64,000 nucleotides of DNA, from positions 41,413,001 through 41,477,000 of the forward strand of contig CM074858.1 of NCBI GenBank assembly GCA_037501455.1, given 5' to 3'. Position 1 is the first letter of the stretch. The number at the start of each line of letters is the position of its first letter. Positions 12,374-23,530 of the stretch are shown piece by piece. Under the pieces are notes generated by a model. That model worked only from the letters and a program-made list of their open reading frames with translations. It made no database searches and was not told the origin of the DNA. This DNA comes from Lantana camara (Eukaryota; Streptophyta; Magnoliopsida; Lamiales; Verbenaceae). Position numbers and translations under genes: made by a program.

Positions 12374-14434
12374 TGTAACGCCCCCACTTGTACCAGAACA
12401 AGAGGAGAGCGGCGTCTCAACCCCCGCACTGAAGCACCTCTCAAGTAATGGTGTGAACCATCACTCAAAAAATACTTCAGCGAACGACTGTCTATCTCAG
12501 AACTATAATGTATAACGATGTGGCTATGCAGTGGAAAATCAGAGTATTTTAAAACTTTTCAAAACATGTGCGTGATGGCATGTAACAAGCAAGAACATAT
12601 TGATCATGTAAGAGAGACTCGGCATATCAGAACATATAACATATTCACAAATAAGTACCGATATAACAGAGTCCATAATATCGGTAACAGAGTAACAGAA
12701 AGAGTATAACAAAGATACCCAAGTATTCAGAAACATAAAGTGATGCAGCCATAAAACATATGCAGGACACAAAAGAGAAAGTAATACTAAGTCCTGACTG
12801 AAACAAAAATTACAATCTAGAGCTTCAAGATACCTCTAGACTGCGGCTGCAAGACTTGAAACCACGAGGCAAGAAAACGGGAGAGGTATTAGTCAAAAGG
12901 ACTAAGTGAGGGAATACTTAAAAGAAAGTACTGAATGATAAAGAACTTGAAGTAATGTTCAGAACTGTTAAATGCAATGCTTTAAAGAAGAACTTGAAAC
13001 AAGTTCAGTTGATAAAACTCTTTGAATGTGATGCTGTAAAAGAATGCACGTTTTAAAACATTTTCATGAATGCTATCACACGCGCACACATATGCTGTTG
13101 ATGGTTCATAGTTCTTTCATAAAACGGGATAAGGGTAAAGTGAACTTTTCTAGATATGAACCATCCTTTATGAAACAGAATTTTGCCCGCAAGCTAGGCT
13201 CCTCCATCCTTACTCCAGAAAACATGATTTCGTAGAGTATCGGACCGAGGTCAACAATAACTCCACACAGTAGAGTATCAGACCAAGGTCAACAATAACC
13301 CACTAACACATACAAACATACACCATCCTCCACCGGTTGTCACTTCGGGTAGCTAGCCCTAGGCGACCTATAAACATGTAATGGGAACAGATTTGCTGTC
13401 CGTTCCCAGACAGATTGTCCTGACTTAACAAACCTCCTGTTAAAAGTCGGTGTCAATTGTCTAAGTGTGGCGGCCGGTATTGGTGATATCGTTGGCGCAC
13501 ACCTCCTGAACATCACCTCCACACATAACCGCCGGGCCCAAACTGTAAACTGTATGCTTGCATTTAAGATTAGCAGTGACCAGAGTACCACTCCAGTATG
13601 CTAACTATAACATGTGAAACTGTAACTGTAACATATGATGCTGTCTGTAAAACATATGATTCTGCCTGAAAACATATGATGCTGTCTGTAAAACTGTACT
13701 TTGAAAACATATGTAGAACATGTAACTGTCTTTGAACAAGAATGCAGAACTTTGGAAAACATGTGTTGTAGATCAAGGTATACTATTAAAGTATGAATGA
13801 TCCTTTCAAAAGAATGTCCCGATAAAAGGGATAGTTCAAAACGAGGTTTAGCTTTGAATTTCAAAACATATGATACGATAGTATAATCGTGGTTCCAGTT
13901 GGAAAACATTTATAACTTCACCTCACCTATTAGTAACAAAAGGTAGGTAGACAGATTATGCGGTGCCCTGGGGATCCCAGTGCTCAACTTTAACTCCTGT
14001 AGGTGGTGTACTAGAGTGAGCATAAGAACTAAGACCCACTACTAACCAAGATGCATATGAAATGCATGAAACAATGAACAAGGAATTTGTAAAGAACATA
14101 TAACACAAGAGAGCAATACCATTTAAGGTATTCAAGAAAGGTAACACACAAAGGAATACGTTAAAGTGAGTTACTCACAACGTGAGACTATGATCTTACT
14201 ATAACCAAGTAAGCTTTAGTCAAATTATGAATCCTATCGCAAACCTTAGGTTAAGAAACAAGTCCACGAAAGAAAACACATTTTGAAAACTGTAACGCCC
14301 CCGTTTTTCTTATTTTGTACAGCATGACGTATGTGTTTATCAATTGCTCATATAATTAATTATACGTGTTTTACATATTTAATTTACTCCTTAAATGTAT
14401 TAAATGTTAATTATTTTATTTTAATAATATTAAT

Positions 14435-14515
14435 ATTATATATATATATATATCATTTTAATGATACTAATATTAAATATATTTATATATATAATATATA
14501 TATATATATATATGT
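14435..14515. repeat. TA-rich microsatellite
   Basis: Two interrupted TA runs near the 5' end of S2. Confidence 0.85.
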
Positions 14516-15848
14516 ATATACTTAAATATTTGCATGCATGATTTTGATAAAGTATATACGTATTTATTAAGTATTATTTACAATGTTATAAATTTTATTG
14601 TTACATTGCGTGTGAGTGACATTTACGTGCTTCGTTTCTATATGAATTGATACCGAAACTTCGTGCATATTTAATATGTTGAACTTATACGTGTCTTGTA
14701 TATGAATATTTATTCGTTTCGTATTTTCGGATTCAATTGCATGTGTTTCGGATTTAATTTGAATTTTGGAATTCAAGTTGGGGGCTAACGAGCACTTAGC
14801 GCACCCTTGGTTCCGTATTTAATATCTTGAGCTCAGGAACTCGGATTCGAGTTCCGTCAACTTCGCTGAACTCGTAACGAAAATTCAAGTTTAGTAAACT
14901 TAGCCTTATATTTTTCTAACGTCATTTGAACCTCCGAAATTCAACCGAAAAACGAGACGGCGACCAAACTGACCTTGAGGCACTAAAATGACCATAACTT
15001 ATTCAATGGTTGACCAAATTAACCATGGTTTGATGATATGGAACCCTAAATCAACCACCTAACCTGCTATACCATGCCCTAACCGAACCAACCCTCACAC
15101 AAACCACAAACCTCAGCTAAAATCTCTGAAATTCCAGTCTTTCCCGTAACCCTTGTGTCCTTGGAGATTTTGGAGCTCAAATCTCATCCAATCTTCATCC
15201 AATCAACAAGGTAAGCTTGGATATGTTATGTACATTCAATATGAGTCATTTTCATCTATTCATCCCTAAATTTAAGTATGGTTTTATGAGGTTTTGGCAG
15301 AGATGATTATAAATTTGGTTTTATGAAATTTTGTGGATCTCTTTCATCTCTTGAGCTTTTGATTGATACCAAGCATGAAATTGATTGTTTTGACCTCTTC
15401 TTTACATTTATGGTAATGTATTAGCTGGTAGTTGAGAATTGGTTGAGTTACCATTAATGAATTTTGAATGAAAATGGAGTTTTTTCCCCCTTCTTCATTC
15501 GTGTTGCTGTTGCTGCGTTTGATCTTCCTTGGGACTGAAATTGTATGTGGATTTGGAGGCTTTTTGCTACATTTTTGTTGCCTTGCCTTACCTGAACATG
15601 TTGGTTGAAGGATGGAATGTTGTTGCTCTGTTTTTCTCGTAAATTTTGCCCTGTTTTGATCGATTTTCTGCTGCTGTCTTCCTGCTGCGTTTTCTTGTTC
15701 TTTTGCTATTAGTTTTAGTAGCTTGTTAGAGCTATTTTGTTGTTGCTTTTCATGCCATTTGATGCTGCATACCTTGCCTAATTGTTGCTTGAATTGTTGC
15801 TCTGTTTTTCGCCAAGAAACAGAGATTATTTGTTGCTGCTGCGTTCTT

Positions 15849-15971
15849 GACACGGGGGTGTCGATCTTCTCCTTTTCAGCTTGTAACGGGGGTGCTTGGG
15901 GTCTGAAATTTCTGTACCGAGACACGGGGGTGTCTCGGTTTGTTCTATGTGAGTGACACGGGGGTGTCACC
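15849..15971 (+). repeat. Palindrome cluster in S2, arms GACAC/GTGTC
   Basis: Four copies with a GGGGG centre, at about 15849, 15883, 15919 and 15952. The spacing of cores is 34, 38 and 34 bp, that is two pairs. Arm extensions differ between copies but match within a copy: copy 3 is CGAGACAC/GTGTCTCG, copy 4 is GTGACAC/GTGTCAC. Copy 2 is degraded. Confidence 0.85.
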
Positions 15972-16005
15972 TTGTAATTTCCACGCATGATTTGTTGTTG
16001 TGTAC

Positions 16006-16250
16006 TGCTGCTGCTGCTGCTTCAATCTCTTTCTTTTCTTTGCATGCATGTGTTAATAAGCATGCATTTTAAGAATCACGAGAATTTTGTTAAATTGAAT
16101 TGCATGCTTCTTGTGCGTAGGCATGCATATATGTATATATCTACTTAAATATTTGCATGCATTTTAACAAGTAAATTGCATGCATGTATTAGTTTAAATG
16201 CATGAAAATTTCATGCAATATGCATGCATGTGTGTACGTTGCATGCATGT

Positions 16251-16252
<2 letters not shown>
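16006..16252 (+). repeat. CTG run and dense GCATGC words in S2
   Basis: A short (CTG)n run at about 16008-16020 is followed by many TGCATGCA words between 16040 and 16250, ending next to a pure TA tract. Confidence 0.8.

Positions 16253-16256
<4 letters not shown>

Positions 16257-16306
<50 letters not shown>
16257..16306. repeat. (TA)n microsatellite
   Basis: An uninterrupted TA run of about 50 bp in S2. Confidence 0.95.
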
Positions 16307-16307
<1 letters not shown>

Positions 16308-18132
16308 CATATTTATATATGTTATTAAATATTAATTGTTATTTGAATTAATTGAATTTTAGAATTTAATTGTTACCTATTTCATGTTTGATTTAATTTC
16401 CAATTGTAAATTGAATGTGTTTAATTGTTATTTTCTAATTTTAAATGTGATTTAATACGTGTTATGCTCCTATTTGAATTTCTTGAATTGAATTGATTGG
16501 AAACGTGAAATTATGATTTCTAATGAAAGTGAATGAAAGATTGAACGACTTGATTATATAATTTAAATCTCCTGTGACGAGAAATGTGAAGGATATGAAC
16601 TCGTTTGAATACGAATGCTTCATTAAATGAATGAATTGAATGTTTATATGTCTTTAAGACTTTAATAGTGCACATGAACGTGTTAATTACATTATAGCAT
16701 CTCTTATATATTCATTTCATAATCATTTCATTGTCGAGTGTCTTATTTAGTCATATTGAGTCTCACTTCACCTCTCTTGCACAGATTTTGAGTCCGTTGG
16801 AGACGAGGCCGGTCTGTGAGGCTCGTGTGTTCTCCTTGTTGCCGTTTAAGGTGGGTTTCTCTACTATTAGATAAATGACCCTATATACCTCAACGTGTAA
16901 AGATTTCAGCTAAAAACTATTATATGTATATAGAGTCGTTTTCTAGAGTAAATGATTTCAATGTAAAGCCTTTCTTTCATGAACCTACCAAATGTTTTGG
17001 CGAGAATGAATGAATGTTCACAATGAATGGGGCCCAGGGACTTGGTGTGAGTGGGGAACCGAGAAGGCATGGACTGACGGGAAACCCTTACACTAGTCCC
17101 ACTAATGAACGGCGTAACCAGACCTCGTTAGGAGTTAGCGAGGAATGGACGCTGAGTGCCATCTGGGGAGTCATGTTCCCCTTTTGGTCAATGAATGGGT
17201 GGATGGGCCTTGCAAACCCAGCACCAACCCGGAGGAAGAAGGTGGAATGTTATTGAATGCGCACGAAAGATTGAAATGCATGGAAAGAATGAGTGAATGA
17301 ATGTTAATGAATGTTAATGAATTACACGAGGTGTTGGTTGGAGATAATGTACGCCCACTCGCCGGGCCAATAATGACCTAATGTTAATGAATCGTTATAA
17401 TCCCTTTTGATGATTTCTATTCACCCACTTGGGAAATTCTTTAAAACCTCACTTGGGATTATAGCTTGCATGTGATTGTTTAAATATTGTCGTATATTAT
17501 ATTATGCCCTGCTTTTATACCCACTAGTCCCTTTTGGACTGAATCCGTTTGGCTTTCAATTGTGTTGTGCAGGTGTCAAGGGAGCTAGGCGGGATTTCGA
17601 GTCATAGGTCTTGTTTTCGTTTCTAGCCCTTTTGTGTATTGAGCTTACACTTGCATTTTGCACTTGTGATCATTGTATATGAATGTGGATATGGAGCGTA
17701 CTTGTTTTGAGCCGTGACGGCCAGTATTGATGTATATGACTTATTTTTAGAGCGGTGAAGCTTATTGTTCATGTAAATGATGTAGGTTCGTTCATGGCTT
17801 CCGCTTTAATGTTTATTCTGATTTTATGGTTCAAGGGTTAGTCCCGCCTAGCATAGAGTGTGTGTATATCCCCGTTCACCGTGATTTGGCTCGGGTATAG
17901 ATCATCCATTTCATATTCGGGTCGGGCTCGGTGTGGGGGATGTGACACCTTGCGCTCGGGTGTTACAAAAACACATTTTAGACCCTAGATATGGAAACCC
18001 TAGGTGCAAATGTCTATTAAGGAAGTACAACTTTTATTTCACTTTTACTATTCAAAAGCACTATTCAAGATTACTATTTATAGTTACTATTCATAGGTTA
18101 CTATTCACATGTCGGGTCAAACCCTTACTATA

Positions 18133-18199
18133 CACACACACCCACACACACGGTACACACACACACCATGCACGTACACACACACACACACACACACAC
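18133..18199. repeat. (CA)n microsatellite in the G1 3' LTR
   Basis: An interrupted CACA tract. The same tract in the 5' LTR (33675-33758) has a different length and interruptions. Confidence 0.9.
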
Positions 18200-18911
18200 C
18201 CTAATTAAATTATGATCTTGATTATAACCTATAGTTTCAAATTCATGTTAATACAATCAAGTGTGATCTAGGTTAAAGGTATAACCTATGGTTAAGAGAT
18301 CCAGTTAAGGTATAAGATCAATTTATGAAACACTATTCTATCTTAGGTTATAACATGTGACACTATTAAAGTGTATAACATATGATCAAGGCTTTAATCC
18401 ATTAATCCATATCATATCATAAGCTAAATTCATAATTCAAGAATCATATAAGAATGTGACAACATGTCACAACATATATCATATCATATATCATGAACCT
18501 TTAGGCATGTAACATGTAACAATTAAATTCAATACCAACATGTAACAAGTTGTGACATAATTAATTGTAAATCACTATTCCATTAGCTAGCATGCATGAA
18601 CATAATTCAAATTCCATAATCATGCATCAATTCTCATAATATAACAATCATATCACATGATCATAGCATATACTAGAGCAATTCATAACATATTCAAACA
18701 TATACTAAACAATTAAAACATATAAACATACATTCAAACATATCATGAAAACTATATAATAAATGCATAAAATAAAATCCTATATGGCTTAGGGAAGACC
18801 CTAAGACCCAACCTAAACATAATATAAACATACCATAACATAAAAACATAAACTAAACTAAAACATAACATAAACTAAAGCATAAAAATAAAACAACTAA
18901 CCTATGCTCAC

Positions 18912-18948
18912 GGGGGGGGGGGGGGGGGGCGGGGGGGGGAGGGGGGGG
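18912..18948 (+). repeat. Poly-G tract
   Basis: Runs of 18, 9 and 8 G separated by single C and A bases. The 5' LTR copy at the same place has only a 7-G run, so this is an expansion or a sequencing/assembly artefact. Confidence 0.9.
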
Positions 18949-20044
18949 ACGGCAAGAGTGGGAGAGGGAGAGAAGAAAGGGTGTTGTTAACACAACATAT
19001 GAGCAAGGATTCAAATGGCATGAGGGGGGTATTTATAGGTGTTGGGAAGCCCCTCACCTTGGAAATAAAATGTAAGGAAGGGTATGAGAGCAAAATGGAA
19101 TAGCTTCTCTTGGAAGCTTCATCATCTTGAAGCTAAAAATGGGGCTGCTGGGGGTATTTCTGTAATTTTGTTGCCCAAGACTCGAGGATAAGTGGCTGGA
19201 AGTATAACCATTCCGACGGCAAGAAAATTAGCTTCGAAACGCATATTAATACTTCAAAATCGGATTTACCGTTTGAAAGATACATTAGTTTTAGTGAATA
19301 AAAGTTTTGAGCTCGAAACTCAACACGAGTGAAAAACGACTTTCTCGAATGATTTTCAAGTCCGGAACATTTTGAAAAATCATAAAATAAATCGAGAAGC
19401 ATTTTGAATCCAATATCGACTATAAAACGTTTTACCGTTAAAAAGTTGAAAACGTAGAATGAATAGTGAATTCTCACGTACGAACGTACGCTTCAAAATT
19501 TCAAGCTAGGGTTTGAATCAAGAGTTGTAAAACATCTCAAAAATCTTGAAATAGCTCAAGTAATGCAAATCTGAAGAGAAAACATTTTCCGAATGAAAAC
19601 CGTTCGAAAAAGGAATAGTGAACTAGGGTTTTCGAAAACGTTTTCAATAAAACAAAGTTCCAGAATAGATTTCCAAGCCAAGAATGATTTCAAAAGACTC
19701 TTCTCGACTCAAGGATCGATTCGACTGTAAACTTGGGTAGGTAAGGTATCAGAATCAAAAGCTCATTTTTCAGATGAATAGTAACTTTGGTCGGTAAGTT
19801 CCAAAAGTACCCTTATGGTTCAAGAAAGACTCTCTGAGCTCGGGAAACAAGTTCAAACGATAGGGAAACATGTGTGATTAACCTCTAGGGTTCGAGTAAC
19901 AATATGAACAAGGTAGGCTCGACTTATGAATAGTAAACTGTATCAAAGATCAAGAATTCCCCCTTAAAACATGTCAGATCATATATGAGCACAAAGTTCA
20001 TGTAAGAATGCAATGCATGATGATTCAAAAAGTTGGATCACGGT

Positions 20045-20361
20045 CTATAAACGCTTTACCAATGCCCTTAACTTACTGTTTTCGTCCAGCCCCTGTTTTG
20101 GGCTGTTACAATCACCCCTCCTTAAAGAGAATCTGTCCCTAGATTCTTCCGTTGTAACTGCAAACAACTCAGGGTGATGCTTTTTCATTTTCTCTTCTGT
20201 CTCCCAGGTTGCCTCTTCTGTCCCATGTCCCTTCCAAAGGACTTTAACCAAAGGAATTTTCCTATTCCTCAGCTCTTGAAACTTCCTATCTAGAATCTTA
20301 GCGGGCTTCAAAACATAAGTCAGATCCGGTTCTAACGGTATCTCCTCTACCGGCACAACCT
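20045..20361 (-). pseudogene. pol: G1 Pol C-terminus with chromodomain
   Basis: This is the continuation of G1 Pol after solo LTR S3. It contains the linker (LEPDLTYVLKPAKILDRK) and a chromodomain-like segment (IPLVKVLWKGHGTEEATWE, ending HHPELF). In chromoviruses this domain binds modified histone tails and guides integration. The frame reads through the polypurine tract and about 65 bp into the 3' LTR before stopping at 20045. A stop codon also lies at the S3 junction, so the ancestral frame was already broken or has since mutated. Confidence 0.85.
20111..20126 (-). promoter_or_regulatory. G1 polypurine tract
   Basis: On the minus strand the purine run AAGGAGGGGTGAT directly precedes the 3' LTR start TGTAACAGCCC. 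This is the expected plus-strand primer of reverse transcription. Confidence 0.85.
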
Positions 20362-20366
20362 ATGTC

Positions 20367-23300
20367 TGTGACGCCCCGCTTCTCGATCAAGGTAGGGTTT
20401 GGCTCGAGAGTGTACGATTTACCTTTCTATGCATGATTTATGTGGATTTATGCCTTAATTTGATAGACATTTGGTGCTTATGTGAAAAATAGGATTTACA
20501 TGACTTATGTGGCTATTTGATATGATAAGTATGTGCTCGTATTGTGCTTAAAGAGTTTTGATAGCATGTTTTATAGTTTGACGAAACAATGTGCTTATAT
20601 GAATATTAAAGCATAATTTAGGGACTATATGGTAAATTTATTTTCCAAGCCTGAAACTGGTTAGAACTTAATGAAATTGAGTAGGTAATTCGATTACGAG
20701 TTCGTGGGTTCTTGAATCGCTCAATTCGGAGTTCGGACGAAGAAGTTATGGCCATTCTACGAAAAGTCAACCCTTTTAAGCCTAAATGTTGACCTGCGAC
20801 CCAATTTCAATTCTGACCCAATTTGAGATCCAATTTCACTTAAATCCGACCCGTATGACCCGCTCCATGATCCTATTCAGCTGACCCAAATCAGATCCTA
20901 AACACCAAACATAAGTTACGTTATTTTCCAAGAATCATATTCATTCTCTCCTAACACTTTTCAAAGTCTATTCATATTCTCTCAAGAACTTCATGCCATC
21001 TTCAAGAGCCAAGAGTGAAGGTTAAAGCTGGAGATTCAAGACTAAAGAACAAGATTTCTTCTTCGATTTTCAGCTCTCAAGGTAAGCTTATGTGCTCTTT
21101 TCATGGGTTTGTGTTCTTGAAGCTTTTAAGCTTGAATATGAATCTAGGGTTCATGATAGATGGATTAGATCCGAATTTTATGATGGAAATATGTTTATCT
21201 TGATGCTAGGAACGATTTGATATAAGAATTTCGTGTTTTCATGTTCATTTGAAGATTTCACCATTAAAGCACTTTGAAGCTTTTCATAAGAACTTATGCA
21301 TGTTCATGCCCTAGCTTGTTTTAACTTGATTTGATGATAGATTCTTGTTCCTTGAGAAATTCCATGAAGAATGTGATTATTTCCCTTGAGTTTCTTGCAT
21401 GATTGATGATTTCACCATTGTTGTGCTTGAAGCTTTCTTGAAACTTGTAGAAGATGAAGTTCTTGCATGAATTGCTAGATTTCTTGATGTTTAAATGTTC
21501 CTAAGTGCTTTATTATGTAACTTGATGATTAATGATGCTTAATTGTGGTTTTGGAAGCTTAATTTCATGTTTTGGGGTGTTTTGAACTCATTCCCGTCGA
21601 GTTTGAAGTTGCTGTCACGTTTTTTTTAAGTTCTGGGCAGAATCCACTAGGGCGGATTTTTACTGTGTAAAAATCCATGGGGGTGGATTTGAGGCAGTAG
21701 CTTCTGGACAATCCGCGAGGGAGGATTTTTTGTGAAGGAAAATCCATGGGGGTGGATTTTCCCCAGCCTTGTTTTCTTGACTTGTTTCACTTGTTTTGAC
21801 TCTTGTATGTCCTTTTCTTGTTTCTATGATACCTTTAATGAGTTGTGGCCGTATTATATGTGGTGGAACTTCTTGCATATCACTTGTTATGATTTTATTG
21901 CCTTGATCAAGTTTAAGTTGTCACATTTTGCTAAGTTATGCATTTACTTGTATGACTTCCTACGTTATGTGTGACCTTGACATGCTATACATGCTCATGA
22001 TTGATCCTCACATCTCATGCATACCTTATATTATGATCTCTATACCTCAAGCATGCTTAAGTTATTTTAATTGACTAAGTTATGCGTTTAATTAAATTGT
22101 GTTAAGTATGATTCATAGGTCGCTTAATACATATGACTTGAGAACTTGATACATAACTCTCATAAGTGACTTGTTACTTAAGCCGTGCGTCGTTTACTTG
22201 GTTTGGGTCGTGTCTTACCTTTGTTAGTACGTTTGTCTTGTTAGGTGGTGAGTCTCCGGCCGAGTAGTCCGTTGCTCGTGGTCGACCTTTGAGGTTCTTG
22301 GTAAAGGTGAGGAGCTATAATATAAAAATGTTTTCTAAACCTGTGGACACATATGACCTATAATGTTTGATGGTTTTGAACTCCCATTTTCGAAAAGGTA
22401 TATGTAGGCTTAATAAGCCAAGTTTTGTGAGCGTTGCTCATATTACGATGTTTGACTATGGAAAACGGTTTACAAGTAGAACTTGAATTGGTATATGGGA
22501 TAGGTACCCAAAATGCTATTTTGGAACTTTCATTCGAATATTATATATGTATGTGTGAGTTGTGTAGCGAGGTTATGATGTACCTTGCGAGGACGCTTGC
22601 TTGGGGTATTCTTCGAAATTGAGCTCGGGTAAGGAGGTGAGAGATATTCCGGGAAGGCAAGGGCCGACAGATGTCCTTATCCAAAGTTCCCACTGTGGAC
22701 AAGACTACTAAGACACCGAGGAGGTTTCGGGGTTGAAGTTTTCTTGGAGAGAGCTAGGTTACATGGACCGAATTCTCCACTCAAAAGGCAAAAGGGATGC
22801 TCGGGGGGGGGGGGGGGTGCACTCCCTCGACATCAACGGCGTAAAGGTTGGATTGGTTTGATTTCTTGGTTTGGGAAGATCGGATGTAGTGCTCGTTCTC
22901 GCCGAGCCGGTTATGTGTGGTTTATGATCCATATTTTTCTAAAACTTGCATTTACTTTGAAAATAAGTTGGATCATGAACACCTTTGTTTTGAGCATGCA
23001 TTAAACCCTTTTATATCACTTATATTATGTACACTTCTCCTCACCGGTTCCGTTTGAACTGAACTCCTTTACCTTTCGTGTCCACAGGTCGTGCTTTGGA
23101 GTCTTGCTAGGCGGGGTCTTGCTTGAGAGTTGTTGTCGAGTCTAGCTTTACTTGTTGTGTCGTAATATACTTTATGTTTTACGTTCCGCTTTTGGATTTA
23201 TGGATCCGGCTTGTATGGTGAATTATTATGCTAGTTTGGAACGGGTTGGTCGCTAGGTTGATTTTACATTCCGTATTTTGGGCATTTTGTGCTGGACCGT

Positions 23301-23530
23301 GATAGTCACTTAATTGTTGAATGAATTGACTTATGCACGTATTATGTTTTGATCTAAGCTTCCACATACTTGTGTTTTTTATTCTCGATTTGTGAGTCTA
23401 GCACCGCCTAGCTAGGTTGTCCGTTTGTCACCGCTTGCTTCGGCCTTAGCGGGTATATGGATAACAATTCTATATACAAGCTAGGTCCGTAGCGCGGGAT
23501 AGGCGTGGATGCCCTTGTTGGGGCGTTACA
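20367..23530 (+). mobile_element. Solo LTR S3 (gypsy type) inside G1 pol
   Basis: 3164 bp, from TGTGACGCCCCG to TTGGGGCGTTACA, flanked by ATGTC (20362-20366 and 23531-23535). It separates the integrase C-terminus from the chromodomain of G1. Donor-like CAAG|GTAAGC at 21081/21082, palindromes 21641-21760, acceptor TTGTTAG ending 22244, putative 62-nt exon 22245-22306, donor AAAG|GTGAGG, acceptor TCCACAG ending 23087. The terminal part is more diverged than in the other LTRs. A short poly-G run lies near 22803. Confidence 0.93.
21641..21760 (+). repeat. Palindrome cluster in S3, arms AATCC/GGATT
   Basis: Four copies start at 21641, 21672, 21710 and 21741: two pairs, each spaced 31 bp. The clearest copies read AATCCATGGGGGTGGATTT. 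Confidence 0.88.

Larger units (their letters stand above)
14291..17967 (+). mobile_element. Solo LTR S2 (gypsy type) inside the G1 3' LTR
   Basis: 3677 bp, from TGTAACGCCCCC to CGGGTGTTACA, flanked by AAAAC (14286-14290 and 17968-17972). Plus-strand order: donor-like CAAG|GTAAGC at 15210/15211, palindromes 15849-15971, acceptor TTGCACAG ending 16784, putative 66-nt exon 16785-16850, donor AAG|GTGGGT, acceptor TTGTGCAG ending 17572, hairpin 17525-17540, CTAGGCGGG near 17584, and the conserved end module from about 17872. It is absent from the other G1 LTR, so it inserted after G1. Confidence 0.92.
12374..20110 (-). mobile_element. G1 3' LTR, interrupted by S2
   Basis: About 4.05 kb after subtracting S2. 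It begins TGTAACGCCCCCAC and ends GGGCTGTTACA on the plus strand. It aligns end to end with 31642-35656 with only scattered differences, including a (CA)n tract at 18133-18199. It contains a long poly-G tract at 18912-18948 that the other copy lacks. No long coding frame is recognisable. Confidence 0.93.

Noticed and set aside
14270..14290. Longer direct repeat at the S2 insertion site
   Set aside because: The extra repeat (AAAACACATTTT twice) is a small local duplication of this LTR copy. The flanking duplication proper is the 5 bp AAAAC.
15344..15988. Long minus-strand frame (214 codons) in S2
   Set aside because: It is antisense to CTG/TTG-rich intron-like sequence, consists mostly of Gln/Lys repeats and crosses the palindromes. 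No domain is recognisable.
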